A stretch of 53,782 nucleotides of DNA. Origin: Phycisphaerae bacterium. Lineage in GTDB: Bacteria; Planctomycetota; Phycisphaerae; Phycisphaerales; SM1A02. The notes beneath the pieces are model-generated. The model was not told the DNA's origin, searched no databases, and saw only the letters and a program-made list of their open reading frames with translations. Location: contig JAEUIU010000015.1 in the NCBI GenBank assembly GCA_016795065.1, positions 1-53,782 of the forward strand. The letters run 5' to 3'. How positions within the stretch are numbered: the first letter of the stretch is position 1; the number at the start of each line of letters is the position of its first letter. The position numbers and the translations under genes are program-made. Below, piece by piece: positions 43,983 to 51,866 of this stretch.

Positions 43983-45050
43983 TCAACCCAACTCCTCCTT
44001 GCCCAGATACGCCTCAATGCAACGCTCGTCGCTCTTGATCTCGTCTGGGTTTCCCTCCGCGATCTTCTTGCCGTACTGAAGGACGACAATGCGATCCGAG
44101 ATTCCCATGACGACGCGCATGTGATGTTCGATGAGCACCACCGTGACCCCTCTGTCGCGCACCTTTCGAATGAGCCGCATCAGGTCCACGGTCTCGGCTG
44201 GATTCATGCCGGCAGCCGGCTCGTCCAGCAGAAGTAGTTTCGGCTCGCTTGCCAATGCACGTGCAATCTCAAGTCGCCGCTGATGTCCATACGGAAGGTT
44301 TTTTGCTTTCTGGTGGACCTTGTCTGCCAAATCAACAAATGCGAGGAGCTCTCGAGCTTTTGCACTCGCAATACGTCGCTCTCGAAAGTACCGGGGCAGG
44401 CGCAAGAGGGCGTGCCAGAAGCGCGTGTGCAGTCGGCTGTCCATGCCCACGAGAACGTTCTCGATCAAATCCAACTCTTGGAAGAGTCTGATGTTCTGAA
44501 AGGTGCGAGCGATCCCCGCTCGGGCGATCAGGTCAGGCGTACGACGGCCGTTGCGCCAGAAGACCAATGACGCCGAAATGCCAATGAAGAGGCCCAAGAT
44601 CGCCGGAACAACGCCCCAGCCAAAGGAGAGGTCCTTCATCGTTGCAAGGAAGGACAGAATGGCTGATGAATATGGAAATGGTTCGCCGTACTCGTAGTTT
44701 CCATCGATAGCGGCAGCCCAGAGTTCGGTGGCATTCACCGCCACCACCAGACCGAACGACGTCCCCACGCCGGCGATGATCGCCTGTGCGATGGCCATGC
44801 CGCCGAAGCGTCGCTCGATGGTCGCCCCTTGAAAGAGCACGTCGCCGGCTGTCGGCTGGTAGATCCCCGTGATGGCGTTGAAGAGCGTCGTCTTGCCTGC
44901 GCCGTTGGGGCCAATGACCGCGAAGATCTCCCCTTCACGCACGCCGAAGCTCACGTTCTCGTTGGCGACGAGACCGCCGAAGCGCATCGTGATCCCGCGC
45001 ACGTCCAAGAGGACCGGTGCCGTCGACGGGTTCGCACCCATCGCGCTCAT
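43983..45050 (-). CDS. livG: branched-chain amino acid ABC transporter ATP-binding protein LivG with membrane-helix insertion
   Basis: 355 aa, about 100 longer than a usual LivG (about 255). ATG 45050 overlaps the livM stop (ATGA) and has AGAGG five bases upstream. Walker A 'GPNGAGKT' at 47-54, Q-loop Gln185 in 'IARTFQNIRLF', signature 'YGHQRRLEIARAL' near 254, Walker B 'LLLLDEP' at 272-278 and H-loop His309 are all present. Between 'GDVLFQGATIE' (69-79) and 'DLIARAGIARTFQ' (173-185), where family members have only a few residues, lies an extra stretch of about 90. It contains two hydrophobic segments (about 85-114 and 144-166). The frame is intact and every ATPase motif is kept, so this is an insertion rather than a broken gene. 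Confidence 0.93.
   Translation of the reverse strand: MSAMGANPSTAPVLLDVRGITMRFGGLVANENVSFGVREGEIFAVIGPNGAGKTTLFNAITGIYQPTAGDVLFQGATIERRFGGMAIAQAIIAGVGTSFGLVVAVNATELWAAAIDGNYEYGEPFPYSSAILSFLATMKDLSFGWGVVPAILGLFIGISASLVFWRNGRRTPDLIARAGIARTFQNIRLFQELDLIENVLVGMDSRLHTRFWHALLRLPRYFRERRIASAKARELLAFVDLADKVHQKAKNLPYGHQRRLEIARALASEPKLLLLDEPAAGMNPAETVDLMRLIRKVRDRGVTVVLIEHHMRVVMGISDRIVVLQYGKKIAEGNPDEIKSDERCIEAYLGKEELG
44541..44807 (-). other. insertion in LivG encoding two predicted membrane segments
   Basis: Residues about 82-170 of LivG. The first hydrophobic run includes 'AIIAGVGTSFGLVVAV' and the second 'VVPAILGLFIGISASLVFW'. They are joined by a polar loop of about 30 residues ('DGNYEYGEPFPYSS'...). 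The DNA from about 44280 to 44720 looks less GC-rich than the flanking liv genes. Confidence 0.8.
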
Positions 45051-46174
45051 GACGCCTCTCCCTTCGGCCTGACCGTCGCAGACCGAGCCGAGCCAGTCTC
45101 GCGGGGCTTGCGGGCCGGGATCAGGCCGTCGGGCTTGAAGCGCATCATGAGGACAAGTGCGAGGCCGAAGAGGAGGAACTTCCAGTTGTTGGGCGATCCG
45201 AAGACGCTGCCGGTCGAGGTGAGCTCCTGCTTGGCCATCCAACTGAAGATCTTCTGGAGGACGATGTCGTTGACTCCGATCATCACCATCGCTCCGACGA
45301 GCACCCCGGAGATGTTGCCCATCCCGCCCACGATCACGATGCACAGGGCCAAGATGGACACCTGGAAGTCGTAGTTGGAGGGCTCACCGGTGGAACTCAG
45401 CGAACTGGCCCAGAGCCCACCGGCGAACGCCGCGATCGCGGCGGCCGTCGCGAACGCGACAAGTTTCGTCTTCACCGGCGGAATGCCCATCGACTTCGAG
45501 GCGAGGTCGTCCTCGCGCACGCTCATCCAGGCTCGGCCGATGCGGGAACGCTCGAGGTTCCGGTTCGCCACGACCACCAAAACCAAGAAGAGAAGAAACA
45601 AGTAGTACCAGGGCTGCGGCGTGTCGGCCTGAAACTCGTACCAGCCGTTCGTGCCGCCCCAAGCGGTCGGTAGCGGAAGCGTGGGAGGCGGCAGCGGGTT
45701 GATTCCCTGCGTTCCCTTGGTGATCGTCTCGAGGTTCCGCAAAACGTCCTGCACGATCTCGCCAAAGCCGAGGGTCACGATGGCGAGATAGTCGCCGCGC
45801 AGACCGAGGGTCGGGCCACCGAGCAGGAATCCCGCGAACGCGCCGATTGGGATCGTCAGCAGGAGCGCGGGCCAGAAGCCCAACTGGAAGGGGTAGATGT
45901 CCGCCGTGAGGATCGCGAACGAATAGACCCCGATCGCCATGAAGGCCGCGACGCCCAGGTGCAGGAGCCCGGTAAAGCCGGTGACGATGTTGAGTCCGAG
46001 GCCCAAGATCGCGTAGATGAAGATCGCCTTCATCGGGTCGATCAGCCCGAGACCACCGCTGAGCCAATCGACCACTGGCAGGGCCAGGGCCGCGACGAGG
46101 AGCAGCAGGTCGACTCGCGTCGAGCCGCGAGCATGGCTGCGGCGGCAGTGGCTCGAAGGGCGAAGGGCGTCCAT
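45047..46174 (-). CDS. livM: branched-chain amino acid ABC transporter permease LivM
   Basis: 375 aa with about nine to ten hydrophobic segments. Family landmarks 'LGLNIVTGFTGLLHLGVAAFMAIGVY', 'GLRGDYLAIVTLGFGEI' and 'RIGRAWMSVREDDLASKSMGI' (contact region for the ATPases) are present in order. Its ATG shares a base with the livH stop (TAATG) and its stop overlaps the livG start, so the three are translationally coupled. The cytoplasmic tail after 'MRFKPDGLIP' is basic. Confidence 0.95.
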   Translation of the reverse strand: MDALRPSSHCRRSHARGSTRVDLLLLVAALALPVVDWLSGGLGLIDPMKAIFIYAILGLGLNIVTGFTGLLHLGVAAFMAIGVYSFAILTADIYPFQLGFWPALLLTIPIGAFAGFLLGGPTLGLRGDYLAIVTLGFGEIVQDVLRNLETITKGTQGINPLPPPTLPLPTAWGGTNGWYEFQADTPQPWYYLFLLFLVLVVVANRNLERSRIGRAWMSVREDDLASKSMGIPPVKTKLVAFATAAAIAAFAGGLWASSLSSTGEPSNYDFQVSILALCIVIVGGMGNISGVLVGAMVMIGVNDIVLQKIFSWMAKQELTSTGSVFGSPNNWKFLLFGLALVLMMRFKPDGLIPARKPRETGSARSATVRPKGEAS

Positions 46175-47139
46175 TAGACCTTCTCCTTCGATTTGAGCCC
46201 GAGGAGCCCGGAGGGCCGGAAGACGAGGATGAGGATCAGGATCGTGAAGACGAGCGTCGGCGTCCAGCGAGCCTCGAGATAGCCATCAGAGAGCGAGCGG
46301 GCCACGCCGATGAGAAGGCCCCCAAGCACCGCTCCCGGCAGGCTGCCGATGCCGCCCAGCACCGCGGCGGTGAAGGCGTCCATCCCGGCTCGATAGCCAA
46401 GCTGGAAACCGATCGTGCCGTTGTTGATCGCGTAGATCACGCTGCCGAAGCCGCCCAGCGCCCCGCCAATGAAGAAGGTCGCTCCGATCACCCGATCGGT
46501 GTTGATACCCATGAGCGATGCCGCCGTCGGGTTCTGAGCAACCGCCCGCATCGCCTTCCCGAGCTTGGTGTGCCGGACCAACCACCAAAGACCCACCATG
46601 AGCGGCATGGTGACGCCGGCAATCATGAGGTCCCGCACCGTCAACGTCACCTGCCCCGGCTCACCTCCGAGGATCGGCGTCGCAGGAACGATGGCCGGGA
46701 AGTTCTTCGGAGCCGCCGCAGCGTTGCCTTCGCCGAAGACCGTCATCGGAAGGCCGCCCCAGAAGAGGCCGAGGTTCACGAAGATGAAGGAGACGCCGAT
46801 AGCCGTGACGAGAAGCGTGAGTTTCGGTGCCCGCCGCAAGGGCCGGTAGGCGAAGCGATCGACGATGAGGTTGAGCGAACCGCAGAAGCCGGCGGTCGCC
46901 AGCAGCAGGATCACCACGCCGAACGCCGCCATCGGTCCCGACCACGCCCCGATGCCGAGGGCTCCGATGAGCGTCAGGGCGAAGAACGCCCCAAGCATGC
47001 ACAGGTCACCGTGGGCCCAATTGATCAGCTCGATGATCCCGTAGACCATCGTGTAGCCGATCGCGATGAGCGCACTGATCATCCCGTTCGAGAGCCCGTT
47101 CACCAATTGCTGGAGGAGGTACTGAACGTCCAACTCCAT
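46174..47139 (-). CDS. livH: branched-chain amino acid ABC transporter permease LivH
   Basis: 321 aa, multi-spanning. 'GLSNGMISALIAIGYTMVYGIIELINWAHGD'-type landmarks at the N-terminus and 'GKAMRAVAQNPTAASLMGI' (ATPase-coupling loop) are typical of LivH. The end reads 'LVFRPSGLLG'. A GGAG lies ten bases before the ATG. It forms the translocation pore with LivM. It follows livK after 88 bases. Confidence 0.95.
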   Translation of the reverse strand: MELDVQYLLQQLVNGLSNGMISALIAIGYTMVYGIIELINWAHGDLCMLGAFFALTLIGALGIGAWSGPMAAFGVVILLLATAGFCGSLNLIVDRFAYRPLRRAPKLTLLVTAIGVSFIFVNLGLFWGGLPMTVFGEGNAAAAPKNFPAIVPATPILGGEPGQVTLTVRDLMIAGVTMPLMVGLWWLVRHTKLGKAMRAVAQNPTAASLMGINTDRVIGATFFIGGALGGFGSVIYAINNGTIGFQLGYRAGMDAFTAAVLGGIGSLPGAVLGGLLIGVARSLSDGYLEARWTPTLVFTILILILVFRPSGLLGLKSKEKV

Positions 47140-47227
47140 CTGGTGCGTGCTCCGAAACGAAAGAGACTCAGGAACGGCGCAGCGAGCGGAGATCCGCCCC
47201 CGGCCAAGAGAAACAGGGTGCTGTCGA

Positions 47228-48460
47228 TCAGTTCGATCCGCCGAGGACCTTCACGAACTCGAACTTGCCGTCCTTGACGGTCTGGCCGCTCATGACGCGA
47301 TTGGTGGTGTCACCGTTCTCGTCGAAGCTCCACGTGCCAAGGGCCCCGACGAAGCTCTTGGTCGCGGCGACCGCGGCCCGAATCGACTCGCGGTCCTTCT
47401 TCTCGGCCCGGTCGATCGCATCGAGCAGGACGCGGGCGGCCTCGTAGCCATAGACCGCGTAGGCCTCGGGTTCGGTGCCGTACTTCTTGATGTAGGCCTC
47501 GCGGAACTCGGCGCCCTTGCCGGTCAGCTTGTCGGCCGGCAGGCCGCCGAAGGTGATGTAGGTCTTGCCGTTCAGGTTTTCCGCTCCGGAAGCTTCGATA
47601 AAGGCAGTCTCGAAGCAGCCGTCGGGAACCATGAAGGGAGCCTGCACGCCGCCAGCGCGAAGGTCCTTCGCGATCTGACCGGCATTGTTCTGGGTGGTGC
47701 CGCCGAAGTAGACCAGTTCCGCCCCGGTCGAGGCGATCTTGGTCACGAGCGACTTGTAGTTCGCGGCCTTCGAGTCGATGCCCTCGTAGCCGACGACCTC
47801 GAGCCCGATCTCCTTGCCGTGCTTCTGGAAGACATCGGCGATGCCCTTTCCATAGAGCTCGCGGTCGTGAAGGATGAAGACCTTCTTCGCCCCAAGCTCC
47901 TTGGCCCATTCGGCGGCGACCGACCCTTGCAGGTCATCGGTCGGCACGACGCGGAAGTAGTTGATCTTGCCGCTCGGCCGGTAGACCTTCGGCTCGTTCT
48001 TCTCGCCGGTGCCAGGCTTGGTGAGGCCGGGATAGGTGTTGGCGGGGCTGACCATCACGAGGCCTTCCTTGTTCAGGACGGGCATCGAGATCTTGCTGGC
48101 GCCGGAATTGAACGTCCCGATGTAGCCGACGATCGACTGGTCCTTGACCGCCTTGTTGGCGTTCTGGGCCTCGACCTGCGGATCCCAATTCCCCTTCTGC
48201 GGGCTCGCGTCGTCCCAATCCTCGTAGGCGATGTCGAAACCGTCGACCTTGCCGCCGACCTCATCGATCGCCATCCGGATCCCGTTCACCATGGTGGTGG
48301 TTTGGGCGTTCGCGGAGCCGGTCCGGGGCAGGCTAGAGACGATCTTGATGACCTTCCCCTCCTGCAGGCTCGGGAGCGGTGCCGCTCCCAGCGAGACGAC
48401 GGCAAGGGAAGCGAGCGAGGCCAAGGACGCGGTGGCGAGGGCGAGGTGTTTCAGGCGCAT
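47228..48460 (-). CDS. livK: branched-chain amino acid ABC transporter substrate-binding protein
   Basis: 410 aa from ATG 48460, where a Sec signal peptide begins (hydrophobic about 6-25, cut near 'LGAAP'). An upstream in-frame ATG (48518-48520) would bury the signal and is rejected. Type I periplasmic-binding fold: 'IKIVSSLPRTG', 'GIRMAIDEVGGKVDG', 'GTFNSGASKISMPVLNKEGLVMVSPANTYPGLT' elements and 'YGYEAARVLLDAI' match Leu/Ile/Val-binding proteins. There is no lipobox cysteine, so it should be soluble in the periplasm. Exact ligand cannot be read from sequence; amides or urea are alternatives for this family. Confidence 0.92.
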   Translation of the reverse strand: MRLKHLALATASLASLASLAVVSLGAAPLPSLQEGKVIKIVSSLPRTGSANAQTTTMVNGIRMAIDEVGGKVDGFDIAYEDWDDASPQKGNWDPQVEAQNANKAVKDQSIVGYIGTFNSGASKISMPVLNKEGLVMVSPANTYPGLTKPGTGEKNEPKVYRPSGKINYFRVVPTDDLQGSVAAEWAKELGAKKVFILHDRELYGKGIADVFQKHGKEIGLEVVGYEGIDSKAANYKSLVTKIASTGAELVYFGGTTQNNAGQIAKDLRAGGVQAPFMVPDGCFETAFIEASGAENLNGKTYITFGGLPADKLTGKGAEFREAYIKKYGTEPEAYAVYGYEAARVLLDAIDRAEKKDRESIRAAVAATKSFVGALGTWSFDENGDTTNRVMSGQTVKDGKFEFVKVLGGSN

Positions 48461-48495
48461 GGCATTCCGGTTCGCGGGCGTCGTGAAGGGGGTGA

Positions 48496-48513
48496 TTCGG
48501 TCGCTCGACCGAA
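48496..48513. promoter_or_regulatory. palindrome in the liv leader, possible operator
   Basis: TTCGGTCG-CT-CGACCGAA, a perfect inverted repeat with 8-bp arms, between the liv promoter and the livK start. It could bind a dimeric regulator or form a leader hairpin. No regulator gene is adjacent. Confidence 0.5.
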
Positions 48514-48527
48514 CTCCCAAGAGAAAA

Positions 48528-48541
48528 CTGCCAGAGGGCAG
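48528..48541 (-). other. small hairpin at the predicted 5' end of the liv mRNA
   Basis: CTGCC, loop of four, GGCAG, then TTTTCT on the minus strand, right at the predicted transcription start (about 48540). It may stabilise the transcript end. The stem is only five pairs. Confidence 0.35.
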
Positions 48542-48546
48542 TGCGG

Positions 48547-48575
48547 ACTATATGGGAACCAACAAGGTGTGACGA
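48547..48575 (-). promoter_or_regulatory. livKHMGF promoter
   Basis: On the minus strand TCGTCA (48570-48575), 17 bases, then TATAGT (48547-48552; one mismatch from TATAAT). The leader to livK would be about 80 nt. Best -10 match noticed in the window. Confidence 0.6.
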
Positions 48576-48694
48576 GTCCGCAGAACCGGCTCGCCGACCC
48601 CGACCAAACCGCCGACACGGGCTCGGGGTCCGGCGTTCCACCGATTCGCTTTTCCGCGGTCCCATCGTGCGGTGTTCTCCGTAGGGCGAGCCTC

Positions 48695-48726
48695 GGTGCG
48701 CCCGTCGGTGCGCCCATCGGTGCACC
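48695..48726 (+). repeat. 12-bp tandem repeat, 2.7 copies
   Basis: GGTGCGCCCGTC, GGTGCGCCCATC, GGTGCACC in the divergent region between livK and the next plus-strand gene, about 70 bases before the latter's GTG. The rest of 48576-48796 shows no gene. Confidence 0.6.
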
Positions 48727-48796
48727 AAGCGGAAGGGGGTGCGGTAGGACGTGCCGTCGCCCCCCAATCGTTCTCCCGGTTGATAGTCTCCGGTGC

Positions 48797-50203
48797 GTGG
48801 CGTCCCTCTCGAATGCCGGCAATTCCCGGGCCCGCCGGAGGTTTCGGGCAACGATCGTGCTCACCGCACTCGCGGCCGTGGGCGCTTGCCTTTTCGTGGC
48901 TGCTTCGGTGATCGCCGTCTACGTCGATACTCCGAACGGGCCGATCCGAGCCGCCGACGACCCCGCTCGCAACGAACTTCTGGCCATCGCCGGGCGCGGC
49001 CAGCCACCTGGGACCAACGGTTGGCCGACCCTCGCCGAGTGCCTTCTTGAAACGGCCCCTCTGGACGACCCGTCGTTCAGCGCCGCGTGGCGCAGCCCGG
49101 AGCGACGAGCCCGGCTTCGGGCGATCCTTGTCCAACCGCCGTTCATCCGCCCGTGGGACGCCGATGGGATCCTCTGGGATCAGACGCTCCCCGTTACCAC
49201 GACCGGCGCACGACTGCTGCGAACGCTGGCCGACCACGCTGACGAGGAACTCCGCGGCGAGGTGGCCGCCCCCAACGCCGAGTCCGCTCGCGAGAGCCTT
49301 CTCCTGGGACTCAATCTTGCGACGGTGCTCCAACAACAGAGTTCGTCGGTGGAAGCCGTGGCTGGGGTGCGCGGACTTCGGCGGACGCTCGCGGGCATCC
49401 GTTCACTCGTCGGGCCTGCCGAGCGGCCGCTCTCCAACGTCGGGCTCACCGAACTTGCCGCTCGGTTGCAGCGATTGGACGAGGCCCAGGCGTTTGCGAT
49501 CGAACGCGATGTTGAGATCGCACGGCTCGCGGCTCAGAGCGTCGTGCGCTCGCTGCACGGCACCCGAGGGTATGCCCTTCCGCTGACCTCGGTCTTTGGG
49601 GATCCCACCATCGCGGGCGACCTGGCCGCCTATGACGCCGTCGATCCGGTTGCGGGCGATCGAAGCTTGCTGCTGGCGTGGCGCTGTCGTTGGACGATGG
49701 CGACGCTTGACGAATGCCTTGCGATGTCGGACCAGATCCACGACGCGCATCAGGCGGAAGCGAGGCAACCGCTCGCAACGCGATGGGCCGAGTGGCCGCC
49801 CCGATCGTTGGTCGACATGGTGGAGTCAGAGCCCAACCGCGTCGTCCATCGGGCTGCTCCGTTTCTCCAGCAAATCCTCAAGGCCCGCAGCGCCTTGCGG
49901 AGCGAACTGCGGGCCACGCGCATCATGATCGCTTTGGCCCAAGCCGTTCGGACCGACGGACGCTATCCGGAGTCGCTGACCGCGGTTGTTCCGGCCTTGC
50001 TCACGGAATCGCCAATCGATCCGATGTGCGGGCCAGACGATGGTGGCCCCTTTCTCTACGAGCGCCTTCCCGGAAGCGACTACCGGCTCCTGAGTGTCGG
50101 TCCCGATGGGCTCAGTGGCCCGAATCAGGTCGATCAAGAGTCACCCACCGCCCGCGACGACGACGCCTCCTGGTGGGCGGGCAGCGACCGCCGCTTTCGC
50201 TGA
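48797..50203 (+). CDS. membrane-anchored or secreted protein of unknown function
   Basis: 468 aa from GTG 48797. The open frame runs further upstream to 47147, but that part is antisense to livK and livH and is rejected. A basic N-terminus ('RARRRFR') precedes one hydrophobic helix (about 18-40), consistent with a signal anchor. The body is alpha-helical and Arg/Leu/Ala-rich. The last 80 residues ('DGRYPESL', 'DPMCG', 'YRLLSVGPDG') resemble the C-terminal part of pseudopilin-like planctomycete proteins, where a proline-rich 'DP' segment is followed by 'SVGPDG'. No enzyme motif was seen. Convergent with lpxB, 17 bases apart. Confidence 0.75.
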   Translation: MASLSNAGNSRARRRFRATIVLTALAAVGACLFVAASVIAVYVDTPNGPIRAADDPARNELLAIAGRGQPPGTNGWPTLAECLLETAPLDDPSFSAAWRSPERRARLRAILVQPPFIRPWDADGILWDQTLPVTTTGARLLRTLADHADEELRGEVAAPNAESARESLLLGLNLATVLQQQSSSVEAVAGVRGLRRTLAGIRSLVGPAERPLSNVGLTELAARLQRLDEAQAFAIERDVEIARLAAQSVVRSLHGTRGYALPLTSVFGDPTIAGDLAAYDAVDPVAGDRSLLLAWRCRWTMATLDECLAMSDQIHDAHQAEARQPLATRWAEWPPRSLVDMVESEPNRVVHRAAPFLQQILKARSALRSELRATRIMIALAQAVRTDGRYPESLTAVVPALLTESPIDPMCGPDDGGPFLYERLPGSDYRLLSVGPDGLSGPNQVDQESPTARDDDASWWAGSDRRFR

Positions 50204-50220
50204 GCGGGTTCAACCTGTTT

Positions 50221-51744
50221 TCAGGCGGGCGGCTTGCGGTTCTCGCGCACCGGCTTTTGAATGAACGAACCCTTTCTGGCGTCCCGACGGCTTGCTCGGG
50301 CGTCGAGTTCGGCCAGTTCCGGATCGGTCGGCGGGTCCAAGGTCGGAGGCGGCGCGACCACCGGCTTCGGGTCATCGACCGGCCGTCCATCGACCAGACG
50401 AAGGATGATCTCGGCGGCAGCGTGTGCCGGGTCCTTGCCGTGAAAGCGAAGGGCGACGCGGCGTAATTCTTCGGCCGCGATCGCCATGTTCTTCGAATCC
50501 TTCAGGAAGGCAGTCGCAGCCTCGACGATGGTCCGTGGCGAAATCCACGGCGGCGCTGGCACGAACTCAGGGACGATCTCGCGCTTCGCGATGATGTTGG
50601 GCAGCAGGCGGAAGGGCGTGCGGAGCATGAGCTTCGCCCCGAGCCAGGAGATCAGCCCGGTGCGATAGACCCCAACCATCGGTCGATGCTGTCGCGTGAG
50701 ATCCAGACTCACCGTGCCCGAAACGGTCAGGGCGAGATCGGCCCAGTGGATCGCCGCTTCGACCTCGCCGACGACCATGTGTAGACCGATCGGCATGTCC
50801 ACGATGATGTTGCGCATCATGCGGGCCAGGCGATCGTTTGCGGCCACGATGAGTCCGGCCGCACCGCGATTGCGGTCGGAGAGCTCGATGAAGCTCTGGA
50901 CGAGCAGCCGGAGATTTCGTTTCACCTCGGTCGATCGCGAGCCCGGCAGAAGGAGAATGCGCGGCGAACCCGAAGGCATCGACTTCTGACGCTCGGCGAT
51001 GTGGGTTGTGTCCAGGTCACGATTGATGACCGGGTGCCCGATGAACTTCGCGGGGATCTGCCTCTGGCGGAACCACTCCTCCTCAAAGGGCAGAAGGCAC
51101 ATCACGCAATCGGTGCAGCCGCGAAGCTTCTTCGCTCGCCACGATCCCCACGCCCAAAGCTGCGGGGCGACGAGGTGGGCGATGCGGACGCCCTTGGGCT
51201 TCAGATGCTGACAGACCGGGAAGTTCGCCGCCGGGCTGTCGACCGGGACGTGCACCACCACTCGGTGCTGGGTGATCCAACGCTTGAGCTTCTGGATCTC
51301 GCTCCGCACGGCGAAGATCTTCTTGAAGCCGTCCAGACCCATAGCCCCGTCGTCGCAGGTCGAGCTGATGAGCGTCGCACCCGCCTCCTCCATCTTCGGA
51401 CCGCCCCAGGCGTAGATGATGAGGCTCGGATCCCGAGCCTTGAGTTCCGCGATGACCGGTGCCGCGTGGGCGTCGCCCGACGGTTCAAAGGCGGTAAAGA
51501 GAATCGCCCCCCGCTTCTTTCGTTCGTCGGGTCCCGGTTCCTGATCGACGCCCAACGACGCGGGCGGCGCCGCCGCCGCGGGCAACCCGCCCCGCTTCGG
51601 TGAACTTGAACTGGCCTGAGCGTGCCCACGGTCCGTCACGGAGCGAGTTCCTGGGGAGGACCCGTCTCGGCAGCCGTTGCACGGCGACCGGGCGGCGGGT
51701 TGGTAGTGGTACATTACCCCGCTTTCCCCTTTGGCGCGGTCCAT
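50221..51744 (-). CDS. lpxB: lipid-A-disaccharide synthase
   Basis: 507 aa. ATG 51744 has GGAG eight bases upstream. The glycosyltransferase region starts at about residue 82 with 'GAILFTAFEPSGDAHAA' (family 'EASGD' motif as 'EPSGD'), followed by 'YAWGGPKMEEAG', 'LVAPQLWAWG', 'FIGHPV', 'LLLPGSRSTEV' and 'VSGTVSLDL'. It joins UDP-2,3-diacylglucosamine and lipid X to make the lipid A disaccharide at the inner face of the inner membrane, implying a lipid A outer membrane. It is longer than the usual 380-400 residues because of a low-complexity N-terminus of about 80 residues and a Pro-rich tail of about 45. Some of the N-terminus might be untranslated if a later GTG or TTG is used. Confidence 0.92.
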   Translation of the reverse strand: MDRAKGESGVMYHYQPAARSPCNGCRDGSSPGTRSVTDRGHAQASSSSPKRGGLPAAAAPPASLGVDQEPGPDERKKRGAILFTAFEPSGDAHAAPVIAELKARDPSLIIYAWGGPKMEEAGATLISSTCDDGAMGLDGFKKIFAVRSEIQKLKRWITQHRVVVHVPVDSPAANFPVCQHLKPKGVRIAHLVAPQLWAWGSWRAKKLRGCTDCVMCLLPFEEEWFRQRQIPAKFIGHPVINRDLDTTHIAERQKSMPSGSPRILLLPGSRSTEVKRNLRLLVQSFIELSDRNRGAAGLIVAANDRLARMMRNIIVDMPIGLHMVVGEVEAAIHWADLALTVSGTVSLDLTRQHRPMVGVYRTGLISWLGAKLMLRTPFRLLPNIIAKREIVPEFVPAPPWISPRTIVEAATAFLKDSKNMAIAAEELRRVALRFHGKDPAHAAAEIILRLVDGRPVDDPKPVVAPPPTLDPPTDPELAELDARASRRDARKGSFIQKPVRENRKPPA

Positions 51745-51838
51745 TCGGTTGTCTCCGATGGCTCGTGACGGGGATCCCTGACCATCCGCATCGGTCGATT
51801 CCGTCGAAGGACCCCTCCGACCGCGGCTCCCCCCTCTC

Positions 51839-51854
51839 GCTGGCTCGAGCCAGC
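51839..51854. promoter_or_regulatory. 16-bp perfect palindrome just before aspS
   Basis: GCTGGCTCGAGCCAGC ends immediately before an ATG (51855) and 12 bases before the preferred aspS start (51867). It occupies the place where a ribosome binding site would be expected. It could be an operator or an RNA hairpin that controls initiation. Confidence 0.5.
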
Positions 51855-51866
51855 ATGATCCGTCCC

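Noticed and set aside
47147..48796. Upstream part of the 1018-codon plus-strand frame
   Set aside because: It is antisense to livK and livH. The real gene starts at GTG 48797, where a basic N-terminus and membrane helix begin.
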